From the NCBI GenBank assembly GCA_015257125.1, contig JABZKU010000002.1, forward strand, positions 77,416-141,415: 64,000 nt of DNA, written 5' to 3'. Shown piece after piece: positions 44,730 to 52,784 of this stretch. Position 1 is the stretch's first letter, and each line of letters starts with the position of its first letter. The position numbers were made by a program, and so were the translations under genes. The notes under the pieces were generated by a model, which was given only the letters and a program-made list of their open reading frames with translations, was not told the origin of the DNA and ran no database searches. This DNA comes from Prevotellaceae bacterium. GTDB lineage: Bacteria; Bacteroidota; Bacteroidia; Bacteroidales; Bacteroidaceae.

Positions 44730-46820
44730 ATGGAAACTGAAACTCAGAAGACCACACCGACCACATCGCTTTTCGACCACATTCGCAAGGCTGCTGAAGA
44801 GCTCCGCGGCTCGGGCATAGCTGAAGAGACGCTGAATCTCGAGACGCTCGACTCCATCAAGCGGGAGCTTAAGCTCGACAATCGGAAAGAGGCCATGGTC
44901 ATCACCATCTTTGCGGTGAAGGGCAACAATGGTGATGTCGACTTAAGTGACATGGCTAATTTTCTGGCCTGCTCAGAGTTTGATGCCATGACACTTTCTG
45001 CAGCACTCAAGTCGCTCGTAGATAAGGGCTTCATCGTTAGGGAAGAGGACAGTCCGACCCCCATGCCGCAATATAAGTTTGCCGATGACATTCTTGAGGC
45101 TATCGTAGAGGGACGTGAGGTGCGACCCATGCCCACGATTTCAGAGACAAACTACGATCAGTTTGATTTCTGCGAGGATGTGCACAAATTGATGTGTAGG
45201 CGCGTAAAGAAGACGTTGACGACCAAGGGGCTCTTCTATAGAACAAAAGAGATGGAAGATAAATATCCCAATATAGAGTTCATCAGTAAGGTTAAAGAGG
45301 AACTCTCTGAGGTGAAGCACCGCATCATGCTCTATGACCTTTGCTATCTCTATTCGATGGACAAGGGCGACAATATCGAGATGCGCAGTATGCTCAAGGC
45401 CATGTATTCCGATCACATGGATGCCGCGCACGAGCAGAAGGCATTGCGACTGGGCGACCATCCGCTCCTTGACCACAAGCTGGTGACCATCGAGGGTGAC
45501 GAGAAGCTGAAGGTTGACGACCGAATGCTTCAACTGCTGTATGGCGATGCGGCAGAGGCTTTCTTGACAATTGTGAAGAAGCTTGACCGCTATTCGTTCG
45601 TAGCTGAGATTAACAAGGCCTTCTATAATCCTCGCGATTTCAGCATGCGCGGTAATCCTTTTGCAAAGATGCACGAAGCAGCCAAACTTGAGACGGCTAA
45701 CGAGGAGCTCGCCATGGTGAAGACGCTCAAACTGAAGGTGCCGTCGCTAGATGCTCGCATGGTGTTCTATCTTGTGTCCAATGACCGCGTTCACAACGAG
45801 GATTTTCAGCTCAACGAACTCGACAACGTATTTGTCTCGGGGCTCTATGTCAGCTATCTGCGAGAGTTTAAGAACAGCACGCACCCATTGGTGAAGACAG
45901 GACTGGTTGAGGTGAAGGCCAAAGGCTTGTTCGACGATGCCATACTGCAGCTCACCGAAGCCGGTGAGGCACTGCTCTTTGAGGATGATATGGAACTCTT
46001 CGAACAGCCCATCACCGGCAACGACATCATTCAACCCGACTCGGTGGTGAAGAAGCGTCTCTTTTTCGACGATGAACTCCAGAAGCAGCTCTCGCTCCTT
46101 GGCAATTCGCTGAAGGAGGAGAACTATCAGAAGTTGGTGGCGAGATTGGAAGAGAAACGTATGCCAACAGGAATATGCGCACTGCTCCATGGACTTCCAG
46201 GCACAGGAAAGACCGAAGCCACTTTGCAGTTGGCTCGCGAGACAGGCCGCATTGTGATGCTGGTGGACATCGCATCAAGCAAGTCGTGCTGGTTTGGCGA
46301 GACAGAGAAGATAGTCAAGGAAATCTTCACTCGCTACAAGCGACTCTGCAAAAAGTCGAAGCTCACGCCGATACTGCTATTCAATGAGGCTGACGGAATA
46401 CTGTCAAAGCGCAAGGATGTTGGTTCGAGCAACGTAGCACAGACGGAGAATGCAGTGCAGAACATTATTCTTCAAGAGATGGAGACGCTCAAGGGCATTA
46501 TGATTTGCACTACAAATTTGGTCAACAATCTTGACTCTGCCTTTGAGCGCCGATTCCTCTTCAAGGTGCGCTTCGATGCTCCCACGCTCGAATCAAAATG
46601 CTGCATCTGGATGGACAAGTTGCCTTCGCTATCAAAAGCCGACGCCACTGTTCTGGCCGCACGCTTCGCCTTCTCGGGGGGAGAAATTGACAACATTGCA
46701 CGCAAGGCCACGATGGATGAGCTTATCTCAGGCACCACTCCTACGCTCGAGACCATCATCAACCTCTGCACCAAGGAGAAGTTGGGCAATGAGCGTCAGC
46801 AGATCGGATTTGCATGCTAA
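44730..46820 (+). CDS. AAA+ ATPase with N-terminal winged-helix-like region
   Basis: A 696-residue protein. The N-terminal part (about 10-135) looks like a winged helix (EFDAMTLSAALKSLVDKGFIVRE), the middle (140-460) is helical without known motif, and the C-terminal AAA+ module has Walker A LHGLPGTGKTEATL (about 485-498), Walker B ILLFNEADGIL (about 546-556; Asn replaces the usual Asp, catalytic Glu kept), sensor 1 MICTTNLVNNL, an arginine finger in AFERRFLFKV and sensor 2 SGGEIDNIARKA. It resembles AAA ATPases that remodel protein or nucleic-acid complexes. It starts 84 bases after the SprT-like gene and ends at a strong hairpin. Confidence 0.82.
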   Translation: METETQKTTPTTSLFDHIRKAAEELRGSGIAEETLNLETLDSIKRELKLDNRKEAMVITIFAVKGNNGDVDLSDMANFLACSEFDAMTLSAALKSLVDKGFIVREEDSPTPMPQYKFADDILEAIVEGREVRPMPTISETNYDQFDFCEDVHKLMCRRVKKTLTTKGLFYRTKEMEDKYPNIEFISKVKEELSEVKHRIMLYDLCYLYSMDKGDNIEMRSMLKAMYSDHMDAAHEQKALRLGDHPLLDHKLVTIEGDEKLKVDDRMLQLLYGDAAEAFLTIVKKLDRYSFVAEINKAFYNPRDFSMRGNPFAKMHEAAKLETANEELAMVKTLKLKVPSLDARMVFYLVSNDRVHNEDFQLNELDNVFVSGLYVSYLREFKNSTHPLVKTGLVEVKAKGLFDDAILQLTEAGEALLFEDDMELFEQPITGNDIIQPDSVVKKRLFFDDELQKQLSLLGNSLKEENYQKLVARLEEKRMPTGICALLHGLPGTGKTEATLQLARETGRIVMLVDIASSKSCWFGETEKIVKEIFTRYKRLCKKSKLTPILLFNEADGILSKRKDVGSSNVAQTENAVQNIILQEMETLKGIMICTTNLVNNLDSAFERRFLFKVRFDAPTLESKCCIWMDKLPSLSKADATVLAARFAFSGGEIDNIARKATMDELISGTTPTLETIINLCTKEKLGNERQQIGFAC

Positions 46821-46827
46821 ACGTTAC

Positions 46828-46866
46828 AACTTCCTCAATACTCCACACAGGGGTGTTGAGGAAGTT
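46828..46866 (+). terminator. hairpin after the AAA+ gene
   Basis: AACTTCCTCAA (46828-46838) and TTGAGGAAGTT (46856-46866) form perfect 11-bp arms. There is no long T-run, but its position suits a terminator. Confidence 0.7.
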
Positions 46867-46870
46867 ATAA

Positions 46871-47020
46871 ACCAACAGCGTTTTTAATTTTGATATCCTG
46901 CAAAAGCAAAGAGACTTGAAAAGATTGCCAAGGTATGTGACGAAGCGCGGTTATTCCACCCGTGAAGTTGACTACGACAACCTCACAATTACCGGTGAGT
47001 TCACCTCTTTTGCCGAATAA
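46871..47020 (+). pseudogene. short gene remnant
   Basis: A 49-codon open stretch without start codon, TNSVFNFDILQKQRDLKRL... to ITGEFTSFAE, ends at TAA 47018-47020. It reads like a genuine C-terminal protein fragment, with mixed hydrophobic and charged residues and no bias of random sequence. The family is not recognised. It lies between the AAA+ terminator and the next gene and may be debris of a lost accessory gene. Confidence 0.35.
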
Positions 47021-47085
47021 CGGGACTGAAGAAAAGATTTGAGCTTTAGTATGATATCATCGCAACAATATAATAGGGATATTGA

Positions 47086-48180
47086 ATGAAACAAACAGAG
47101 AATCAGAAAGATTCAGCACTATTGCCGGACAATACGATGCAGTTGCTTGATGGGCGCTTTCTGCCTCTTTATCCTCGAGAAGAAAAAGGCTGCGAGACAA
47201 ACAACGAGATGTATATCACCTCAATAAAGCCATACCAGTCATTGAAAGAAGAGAACAAACATCTTTCCACCTCAGAAGACGATACTCCAAAGGATGAGCT
47301 TCAGTTCTTTCTCGACAACGTATTCTTCTTTGTCGCTCACGCAGAAGATATTTTGTCCGATAGCAGATTGTTTCTTGCGCCGGTGCCGGTGCTTTGCGGT
47401 TTGCCATTTATAGGGAGAAACCCATTCAGATATGCTACGCTGGGAGTTTATATAGAGTGGTGGATGCATAACGGATTTGCTGTACATAAGGATGAGAGGG
47501 ATAAAGTATCATTTATATGGGCACTATGTGGTAGTCCCATGACTGGCAGCAACCGCTGTGCAATGGTAGACGAGAATGGTTTATCAACGAAAATTACTGT
47601 AGGTGATTTTTCTAAGCATGTACGCAGCTTTTGCCGAATAAATCAGCGTTATCACGAATGTAAAAGCCTTGCTTTGTCCTACTCTTTGCGACAAGTGAAG
47701 GATGTTTTACAGAATAGACATGGTAGCAATTATATCAACAGCGCCTATCGTAATGGCTTGAATTGGCAAAACAACTGGTTAATCAATAGCAAAAGAGAGT
47801 TGTTGGATACAATTCATGATCGAAACAATCGGCTAATGCATCACCAGATGGATGCTCATGCACAGGAATTGGAAAAACTTGTCACTCAATATCTGGAAAG
47901 GGGAGAGAAAAATGATAAGGAGTCGGCAACGCTTCAAAACAAAATCAGAGAAGCAAAGCAAAAACTCAAACTTGGCGAAATTAGCAACGTAGAGTATCAG
48001 CAATACATCTCGCCGATGAAGAGGGAGCTTGATAGGCAGAAACACGATCCGGATTTTGATATGTGGAATGAGATTCAACAGATATTTCCTCAAGAGAATT
48101 ACTCTTTAGATGATGTACTGATGTGGATGGAAAGTAGAAAAGGAACAGAATGCTCAATTCAACGTCAGAAAACGGATTAA
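47086..48180 (+). CDS. unrecognised accessory protein
   Basis: A 364-residue soluble protein without a family I can name. It has a Trp/Phe-rich middle (FIGRNPFRYATLGVYIEWWMHNG, residues about 108-130) and a helical, probably coiled-coil segment at about 250-330 (ERGEKNDKESATLQNKIREAKQKLKLGEI). The C-terminus is charged (DVLMWMESRKG). There is no signal peptide or membrane segment. The gene is AT-rich like its neighbours and follows an ATG with no Shine-Dalgarno sequence. The next small gene starts 12 bases after its stop codon, so the two are probably co-transcribed. Confidence 0.6.
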   Translation: MKQTENQKDSALLPDNTMQLLDGRFLPLYPREEKGCETNNEMYITSIKPYQSLKEENKHLSTSEDDTPKDELQFFLDNVFFFVAHAEDILSDSRLFLAPVPVLCGLPFIGRNPFRYATLGVYIEWWMHNGFAVHKDERDKVSFIWALCGSPMTGSNRCAMVDENGLSTKITVGDFSKHVRSFCRINQRYHECKSLALSYSLRQVKDVLQNRHGSNYINSAYRNGLNWQNNWLINSKRELLDTIHDRNNRLMHHQMDAHAQELEKLVTQYLERGEKNDKESATLQNKIREAKQKLKLGEISNVEYQQYISPMKRELDRQKHDPDFDMWNEIQQIFPQENYSLDDVLMWMESRKGTECSIQRQKTD

Positions 48181-48192
48181 ATAGGAACCGAT

Positions 48193-48399
48193 ATGAATTA
48201 CTCAAAACATCAGATCTTGGCTTTCACAGGCCATTGTGACAAGTACGTGAAGGCTCTTGCTGCCATCGGTGAGGATTTTGTGACAGAAGATAGCCATGCA
48301 ATGGTTACCCCGGATGAAGAAATCTATGAATCAGTTCTCGATATTTGGCCCGACATGCCGACCGCAGATGATGAGTTTGGTGGGAATGATGATGAGTAG
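48193..48399 (+). CDS. small acidic accessory protein
   Basis: A 68-residue acidic protein (MNYSKHQILAFTGHCDKYVKAL...) ending in DDEFGGNDDE. No family recognised. It is tightly linked to the 364-residue gene upstream. Its small size and acidity would suit a partner or inhibitor of a larger protein (speculation). The palindromic repeat at 48562-48600, with a T-run on the + strand, can end the transcript. Confidence 0.55.
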   Translation: MNYSKHQILAFTGHCDKYVKALAAIGEDFVTEDSHAMVTPDEEIYESVLDIWPDMPTADDEFGGNDDE

Positions 48400-48561
48400 A
48401 ACCTTTAATATCAGAATAATATGTTGATACCTTGTTGATGTTGTGGGCAGCAACTGCCCGAGAGTTGGAGTTTGTTTGTATGTAACAGATGTGGTTATCG
48501 AGTTTGCCCTTCGTGTTTTGGTAAGCACGATGGTTCTTATAGCCATGGTGGATACAAATAG

Positions 48562-48648
48562 AAGTCCCCACGTTTCGTGCGAAACGTGGGGACTTTTTGT
48601 AATTATCGGCCTTGTTTTGGGCAAAACAGGGGAACTTTTTTCTGTGAG
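48562..48648. repeat. inverted long copy of the intergenic repeat family
   Basis: The core AAGTCCCCACGTTTCG pairs perfectly with CGAAACGTGGGGACTT (48562-48595) and is followed by TTTGTAATTATCGGCC. Read on the minus strand, it matches the copy at 32677-32738 with about three differences, and degenerate units continue to 48648. It sits at the boundary between the accessory region and metG. Confidence 0.65.
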
Positions 48649-48660
48649 TAGGGGAGTGGC

Positions 48661-50700
48661 TTACGAAACCTCCGAGCCGGGCAGCACTTCGCGGTCGGGC
48701 GTGATGACAGCGAGCGAACCGTCGGCGTTGAGGGCCGAGAGAATCATGCCTTGGCTCACGAGGCCGTTCTTGAAGGTGCGGGGCGCGAGGTTGGCGATGA
48801 AGCAAACTTGCTTGCCCACGAGCTGTTCGGGTTCGTAGTGCTGGGCGATGCCCGAAACGATGACGCGGTTTTCGAGGCCGTCGGCGATTTCGAAGCGCAA
48901 GAGCTTCTTCATCTTTGGCACACGTTCGCAGGCAGTGACCGTACCCACACGGATGTCGAGTTTTTCGAAGTCGGAGAAATTGATTGTTTCGCGGATGGGG
49001 TTGGCCTTGTGGTTGGCCTTTTCGTTCTCCTGACGAATGGCTTCGAGCTTATCGAGCTGGGCTTGAATGGCCTCGTCCTCAATTTTCTCAAAGAGCAAGG
49101 AGGGTTGGGGCAGACGCGTACCGGGTTGCAACAGATCGATGCTGCCGAGACGCTCCCAATCAGCGGAGGGAAGAGCTATCATCTCGCGCAGACGCGCCGA
49201 AGAGAAGGGTAGGAAGGGCTCGAAAGCGATAGAGAGGTTGGCCACCAGTTGGAGCGAGAGGTAGAGAATGGTCTTGACGCGCTCGGGATCGGTCTTGATC
49301 ACCTTCCACGGTTCGGCGTCGGCCAGATACTTGTTGCCGATGCGGGCGAGGTTCATGGCCTCCTTTTGCGCATCGCGGAAGCGGAACTGCTCGAGCAGGC
49401 GCTCCACTTCGGCCTTCACACCGCGGAATTCTTCGATCGTGGCGCGGTCGGTTTCGGTGAGTTCGCCGCATTCGGGCACGCAGCCTTCGTAGTATTTCTG
49501 CGTGAGTTGGAGGGCACGGTTCACGAAGTTGCCGTAGACGGCCACCAATTCGTTGTTGTTGCGCGCTTGGAAGTCGGCCCACGTGAAGTTGTTGTCCTTC
49601 GTTTCGGGGGCATTGGCCGTGAGCACGTAGCGCAACACGTCTTGTTTGCCGGGGAAATCCACGAGATATTCGTGGAGCCACACGGCCCAGTTGCGCGAAG
49701 TGGAGATCTTGTTGTCTTCGAGGTTGAGAAATTCGTTCGAAGGCACGTTGTCGGGGAGGATATACGAGCCTTCGGCCTTGAGCATGGCGGGGAAGACGAT
49801 GCAGTGGAAGACGATATTGTCTTTGCCGATGAAGTGAATGAGGCGCGTGTCGGGGCTTTTCCACCACGTTTCCCACGTGTCGGGGAGCAACTCCTTGGTG
49901 TTGGAGATATAGCCGATGGGGGCGTCAAACCACACATAGAGCACTTTGCCTTCGGCACCCTCAACGGGCACGGGAATACCCCAGTCGAGGTCGCGACTCA
50001 CGGCGCGGGGTTTGAGTCCCATGTCGAACCAGCTCTTGCACTGTCCGCTCACATTGGAACGCCATTCGGGATGCTGTTCGATCCACGGGGCAAGCCACTG
50101 CTGGTGCTTGTCGAGGGGCAAGTACCAGTGCTTGGTTTCGCGCAATACGGGCTTGGCTCCCGAGACGGTGCTGCGGGGATTGATGAGTTCGGTGGGCGAA
50201 AGGTCCTTACCGCAGCGCTCGCATTGGTCGCCGTAGGCATCAGGATTGCCGCAGTGGGGGCATTCGCCCATGATGTAGCGGTCGGCGAGGAAGGTTTGCG
50301 CCTCTTCGTCGTAGTATTGCTCGTTGGTTTTCTCCAAAAACTCGCCTTTGTCGTAGAGTTTGCGGAAGAAATCGGAGGCCACTTGGCGGTGGGTGTCGCT
50401 GGTGGTGCGGGAATAGATGTCGAAGGAGATGCCGAAGCCTTCAAAACTGTCTTTGATGAGCTTGTGGTAGCGGTCCACCACTTCTTGAACACTGCAACCT
50501 TCCTTGCGGGCACGAATGGTTACGGGCACACCGTGCTCGTCCGAACCGCAGATGAAGAGGACATCGCGGTGGCGGAGGCGGAGATAGCGGGCATAGATGT
50601 CGGAGGGGACGTAGACACCGGCGAGGTGGCCGATGTGCACACCGCCGTTGGCATAGGGCAGGGCGGCAGTGACGAGGGTTCGCTTGAATTTATCGCTCAT
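48661..50700 (-). CDS. metG: methionyl-tRNA synthetase
   Basis: A 679-residue class I synthetase that charges initiator and elongator tRNA-Met. The HIGH motif is exact (NGGVHIGHLAGVYVPSD); the zinc knuckle has CPHCGNPDAYGDQCERCG; the KMSKS site is degenerate (KISTSRNWAVW). A tRNA-binding OB domain (FSDFEKLDIRVGTVTACERVP...KKLLRFEIADG) forms the C-terminus, as in MetG1-type enzymes. A TTG eight codons upstream lies inside the promoter, so the ATG at 50700 is the start. Confidence 0.96.
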   Translation of the reverse strand: MSDKFKRTLVTAALPYANGGVHIGHLAGVYVPSDIYARYLRLRHRDVLFICGSDEHGVPVTIRARKEGCSVQEVVDRYHKLIKDSFEGFGISFDIYSRTTSDTHRQVASDFFRKLYDKGEFLEKTNEQYYDEEAQTFLADRYIMGECPHCGNPDAYGDQCERCGKDLSPTELINPRSTVSGAKPVLRETKHWYLPLDKHQQWLAPWIEQHPEWRSNVSGQCKSWFDMGLKPRAVSRDLDWGIPVPVEGAEGKVLYVWFDAPIGYISNTKELLPDTWETWWKSPDTRLIHFIGKDNIVFHCIVFPAMLKAEGSYILPDNVPSNEFLNLEDNKISTSRNWAVWLHEYLVDFPGKQDVLRYVLTANAPETKDNNFTWADFQARNNNELVAVYGNFVNRALQLTQKYYEGCVPECGELTETDRATIEEFRGVKAEVERLLEQFRFRDAQKEAMNLARIGNKYLADAEPWKVIKTDPERVKTILYLSLQLVANLSIAFEPFLPFSSARLREMIALPSADWERLGSIDLLQPGTRLPQPSLLFEKIEDEAIQAQLDKLEAIRQENEKANHKANPIRETINFSDFEKLDIRVGTVTACERVPKMKKLLRFEIADGLENRVIVSGIAQHYEPEQLVGKQVCFIANLAPRTFKNGLVSQGMILSALNADGSLAVITPDREVLPGSEVS

Positions 50701-50721
50701 AGATGGTCTGTTATTTTGGGG

Positions 50722-50729
50722 CAAAGTTA
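50722..50729 (-). promoter_or_regulatory. metG -7 box (TAACTTTG)
   Basis: CAAAGTTA on the + strand reads TAACTTTG on the minus strand, 21 bases before the metG ATG. The leader would be about 15 bases. Confidence 0.55.
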
Positions 50730-50876
50730 CAACTTTCCCACGAAAGCCGTCGGGGTCACTATTATAATAATGCGTGGGGTTTTCGACAGCGGCGGTCGAC
50801 GAGCGGAACGCCGGCGGCCGACAAAAGACTTCGGACGCTCGCGCAAAGAAAGTGGTGAACCTTGAGAAAAGGGTAC

Positions 50877-50923
50877 GAAAAAAAGGTATTGAAAAGAGGA
50901 AAGGTTTCCTTTTTCAATACCTT
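50877..50923 (-). terminator. terminator of the tRNA-Pro gene
   Basis: Arms AAGGTATTGAAAA (50883-50895) and TTTTTCAATACCTT (50910-50923) are followed on the minus strand by a long T-run (A-run on the + strand at 50877-50884). Confidence 0.8.
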
Positions 50924-50931
50924 GAATTAAG

Positions 50932-51005
50932 TCGGGGTGACTGGACTCGAACCAGCGACCTCACGCCCCCCAGACGCGTACTCTAACCAACTGAGCTACA
51001 CCCCG
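50932..51005 (-). tRNA. tRNA-Pro (anticodon GGG)
   Basis: The 74-base cloverleaf folds completely. The acceptor stem is CGGGGTG/CACCCCG with discriminator A, and the D-arm is GCTC...GAGT. The anticodon arm is CGCGT-CTGGGGG-GCGTG with anticodon GGG. The T-arm is GCTGG-TTCGAAT-CCAGT. CCA is not encoded. It reads CCC codons (and CCU by wobble). It has its own -7 box and terminator. Confidence 0.93.
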
Positions 51006-51059
51006 ATTTATTTTGGAGGATAACGCTCGGAAGTAGGACTTCCTTTGCGTTTGCGAGTG

Positions 51060-51067
51060 CAAAGGTA
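51060..51067 (-). promoter_or_regulatory. -7 box for tRNA-Pro (TACCTTTG)
   Basis: CAAAGGTA on the + strand reads TACCTTTG on the minus strand, about 55 bases upstream of the mature tRNA 5' end. A repeat-family unit (GAAAAACCGTGGATTTTTTC, 51091) lies just upstream. Confidence 0.5.
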
Positions 51068-51122
51068 GTGCATGTTTTGGAAACGACCAAGAAAAACCGT
51101 GGATTTTTTCGCAGAAAAACAA

Positions 51123-51168
51123 TTTCTCCTGCCCAAAACGGGGTTTCGGGCAGGAGAAAATCGTTTTT
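51123..51168 (-). terminator. terminator of the sufE-like gene
   Basis: TTTCTCCTGCCC and GGGCAGGAGAAA (12-bp perfect arms, 13-base loop) have T-runs on both sides, so it may stop transcription in either direction. Confidence 0.8.
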
Positions 51169-51214
51169 TTTACGGCACACAGCCGTGCGAGAAGAGGAAA
51201 GAGCGAATGCCGGA

Positions 51215-51631
51215 TTAGGCGCTGAGCGCAACGGCATAGGCCTTGATGCGCTTGATCATGGCGAGCAATCCGTTGGAACGCGTCGGCGAAAGGTTTTCGG
51301 CCAGACCGATTTGCGGAATAAAATAGAGGTCGGCATCGCGAATTTCCTCGGGGGTGTGGCCGTTGACCACGCGCAGCAGGAGGCAAACGAGACCTTTGAC
51401 GATGAGGGCGTCGCTCTCGCCGCGGAAAGTGAGTGTGCCGTCGGGGTTTTGATCGCAAACAATCCAAACGCGGCTCTGGCAGCCGTCGATGAGATTGGTC
51501 TCGTTTTTCTCGCCGGCGGGCAATACGTCGCCCTCTTCGCCGAGGTCGATGATGAGTTGGTAGCGATCCATCCAATCTTCGATTTCCGAAAATTCTTCGA
51601 TGATCTCGTCTTGTATTTCGTTGATGGTCAT
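51215..51631 (-). CDS. SufE family Fe-S assembly protein
   Basis: A 138-residue SufE. It accepts sulfane sulfur from a SufS/CsdA desulfurase through the Cys in NLIDGCQSRVWIV (about residue 51) and passes it to the scaffold. The flanking DRYQLIIDLGEE and GLVCLLLRVVNGHTPEEI are typical. The rest of the suf operon is not in the window. It follows the M28 gene by 100 bases on the same strand and ends at a strong terminator. Confidence 0.92.
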   Translation of the reverse strand: MTINEIQDEIIEEFSEIEDWMDRYQLIIDLGEEGDVLPAGEKNETNLIDGCQSRVWIVCDQNPDGTLTFRGESDALIVKGLVCLLLRVVNGHTPEEIRDADLYFIPQIGLAENLSPTRSNGLLAMIKRIKAYAVALSA

Positions 51632-51730
51632 ATATAAGGAGAAGCTGATGTGTGAGAGGGAAAAGTGGCCGTGCGCTATGCAACGGCCGTGGAATAAAAG
51701 AGCGAAGTTGGCTTGCGCGATTGCCTTCGT

Positions 51731-52750
51731 TTAGGGGATGCGCTCTTCGGAAAGCACTTGCAGCAGCGTCTGCCCAACGGCGCGGAGGGTCTTGGCGCTG
51801 AGTTTGTCCATCGTGTCGCCCGTGGTGTGCCAGTGCGCAGGGAATCCGCCGTCGGGGTTGAAGGCGATGATGTCAATCGTGGGAATACCGGCGATATTGT
51901 TCATCGGCAGGTGGTCATCGGTGATGAATCCGCCCGATTCCTGCACGAAGTAATCGCCGGCCTCGGCCAATCGCGCGGCATCCCACACCTTCGTCACAAC
52001 GGGTTGGGCGTAGCGGAGCGAGAAACCCTCGAAGTAGAAGCGATTGTCGGCACCGCCCACCATGTCGAGGAGGATGCCGTAGCGCGGTTTGTAGTCGGCG
52101 GCGATGTTTTTGCTCCAGTATTGCGAACCAAGGCAGAAGGTGCTCTCGTCGTCGCGCTTGTTTTCGGGCGCCCAATAGGGAGCGCCGTAGTCTTCTGCGT
52201 CGAAGCAAACGAGATCTACGCCGATTTGCGGATTCAACTTTTGGAGATGGCGCGCCACTTCGAGCAGTACGGCCACACCTGAGGCACCATCGTCGGCGGC
52301 CATCACGGGTGTGCGGTGACGAGTGGAGTCGGCGTCTTTCTCAGCCCACGGGCGCGAGTCATAGTGCGCAGCAAGCACCACGCGGTCTTTGCGTTCGGGA
52401 TGGAAAGCGGCGATGATGTTGCGGCAACCGAGCTGTTTGCCGTCCCAACCGGTGACTTTCATGCGCTGTTCGGTCACGGTGAGTCCGGCTGCTTTGAACT
52501 GTGCCACGATGTAGTCGCCGCATTTTTCTAAAGCGGGGGAGTTCGGCGTGCGAGGCCCGAATTCGCACTGCGCACGAGCGAAGGCCAGCGCAGAATCGCC
52601 GTTAAACTCAACGCGACACAAGCGCGAGGAGTCAATGGTCTCGGCATTTTCAGCCGCGGTTTTGCTGCTTTTGCAAGAAACAGAGAAGGTCGCGGCGAGA
52701 GCAAATAGCAAAGGGAGAAAAGAAGAGAACTTCATAAGAGTAGGTGTCAT
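51731..52750 (-). CDS. M28 family lipoprotein, glutaminyl-peptide cyclotransferase-like
   Basis: A 339-residue protein with a lipoprotein signal (FALAATFSVSC). The M28 zinc-site motifs are present: VLAAHYDSRPWAEKD, AADDGASGVAVLLEVAR, DLVCFDAEDYGAP, LDMVGGADNRFYFEG and HWHTTGDTMDKL. Sequence order matches bacterial glutaminyl cyclases, which convert N-terminal Gln of exported proteins to pyroglutamate, a modification widespread in Bacteroidetes; an aminopeptidase role is the alternative. An in-frame ATG at 52735 could be the true start. It begins 34 bases after the fusion gene upstream, so it is probably in one operon with it. Confidence 0.88.
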   Translation of the reverse strand: MTPTLMKFSSFLPLLFALAATFSVSCKSSKTAAENAETIDSSRLCRVEFNGDSALAFARAQCEFGPRTPNSPALEKCGDYIVAQFKAAGLTVTEQRMKVTGWDGKQLGCRNIIAAFHPERKDRVVLAAHYDSRPWAEKDADSTRHRTPVMAADDGASGVAVLLEVARHLQKLNPQIGVDLVCFDAEDYGAPYWAPENKRDDESTFCLGSQYWSKNIAADYKPRYGILLDMVGGADNRFYFEGFSLRYAQPVVTKVWDAARLAEAGDYFVQESGGFITDDHLPMNNIAGIPTIDIIAFNPDGGFPAHWHTTGDTMDKLSAKTLRAVGQTLLQVLSEERIP

Positions 52751-52784
52751 CCTTATGGGAAAACAATAAAAGGAATAATCAAAA

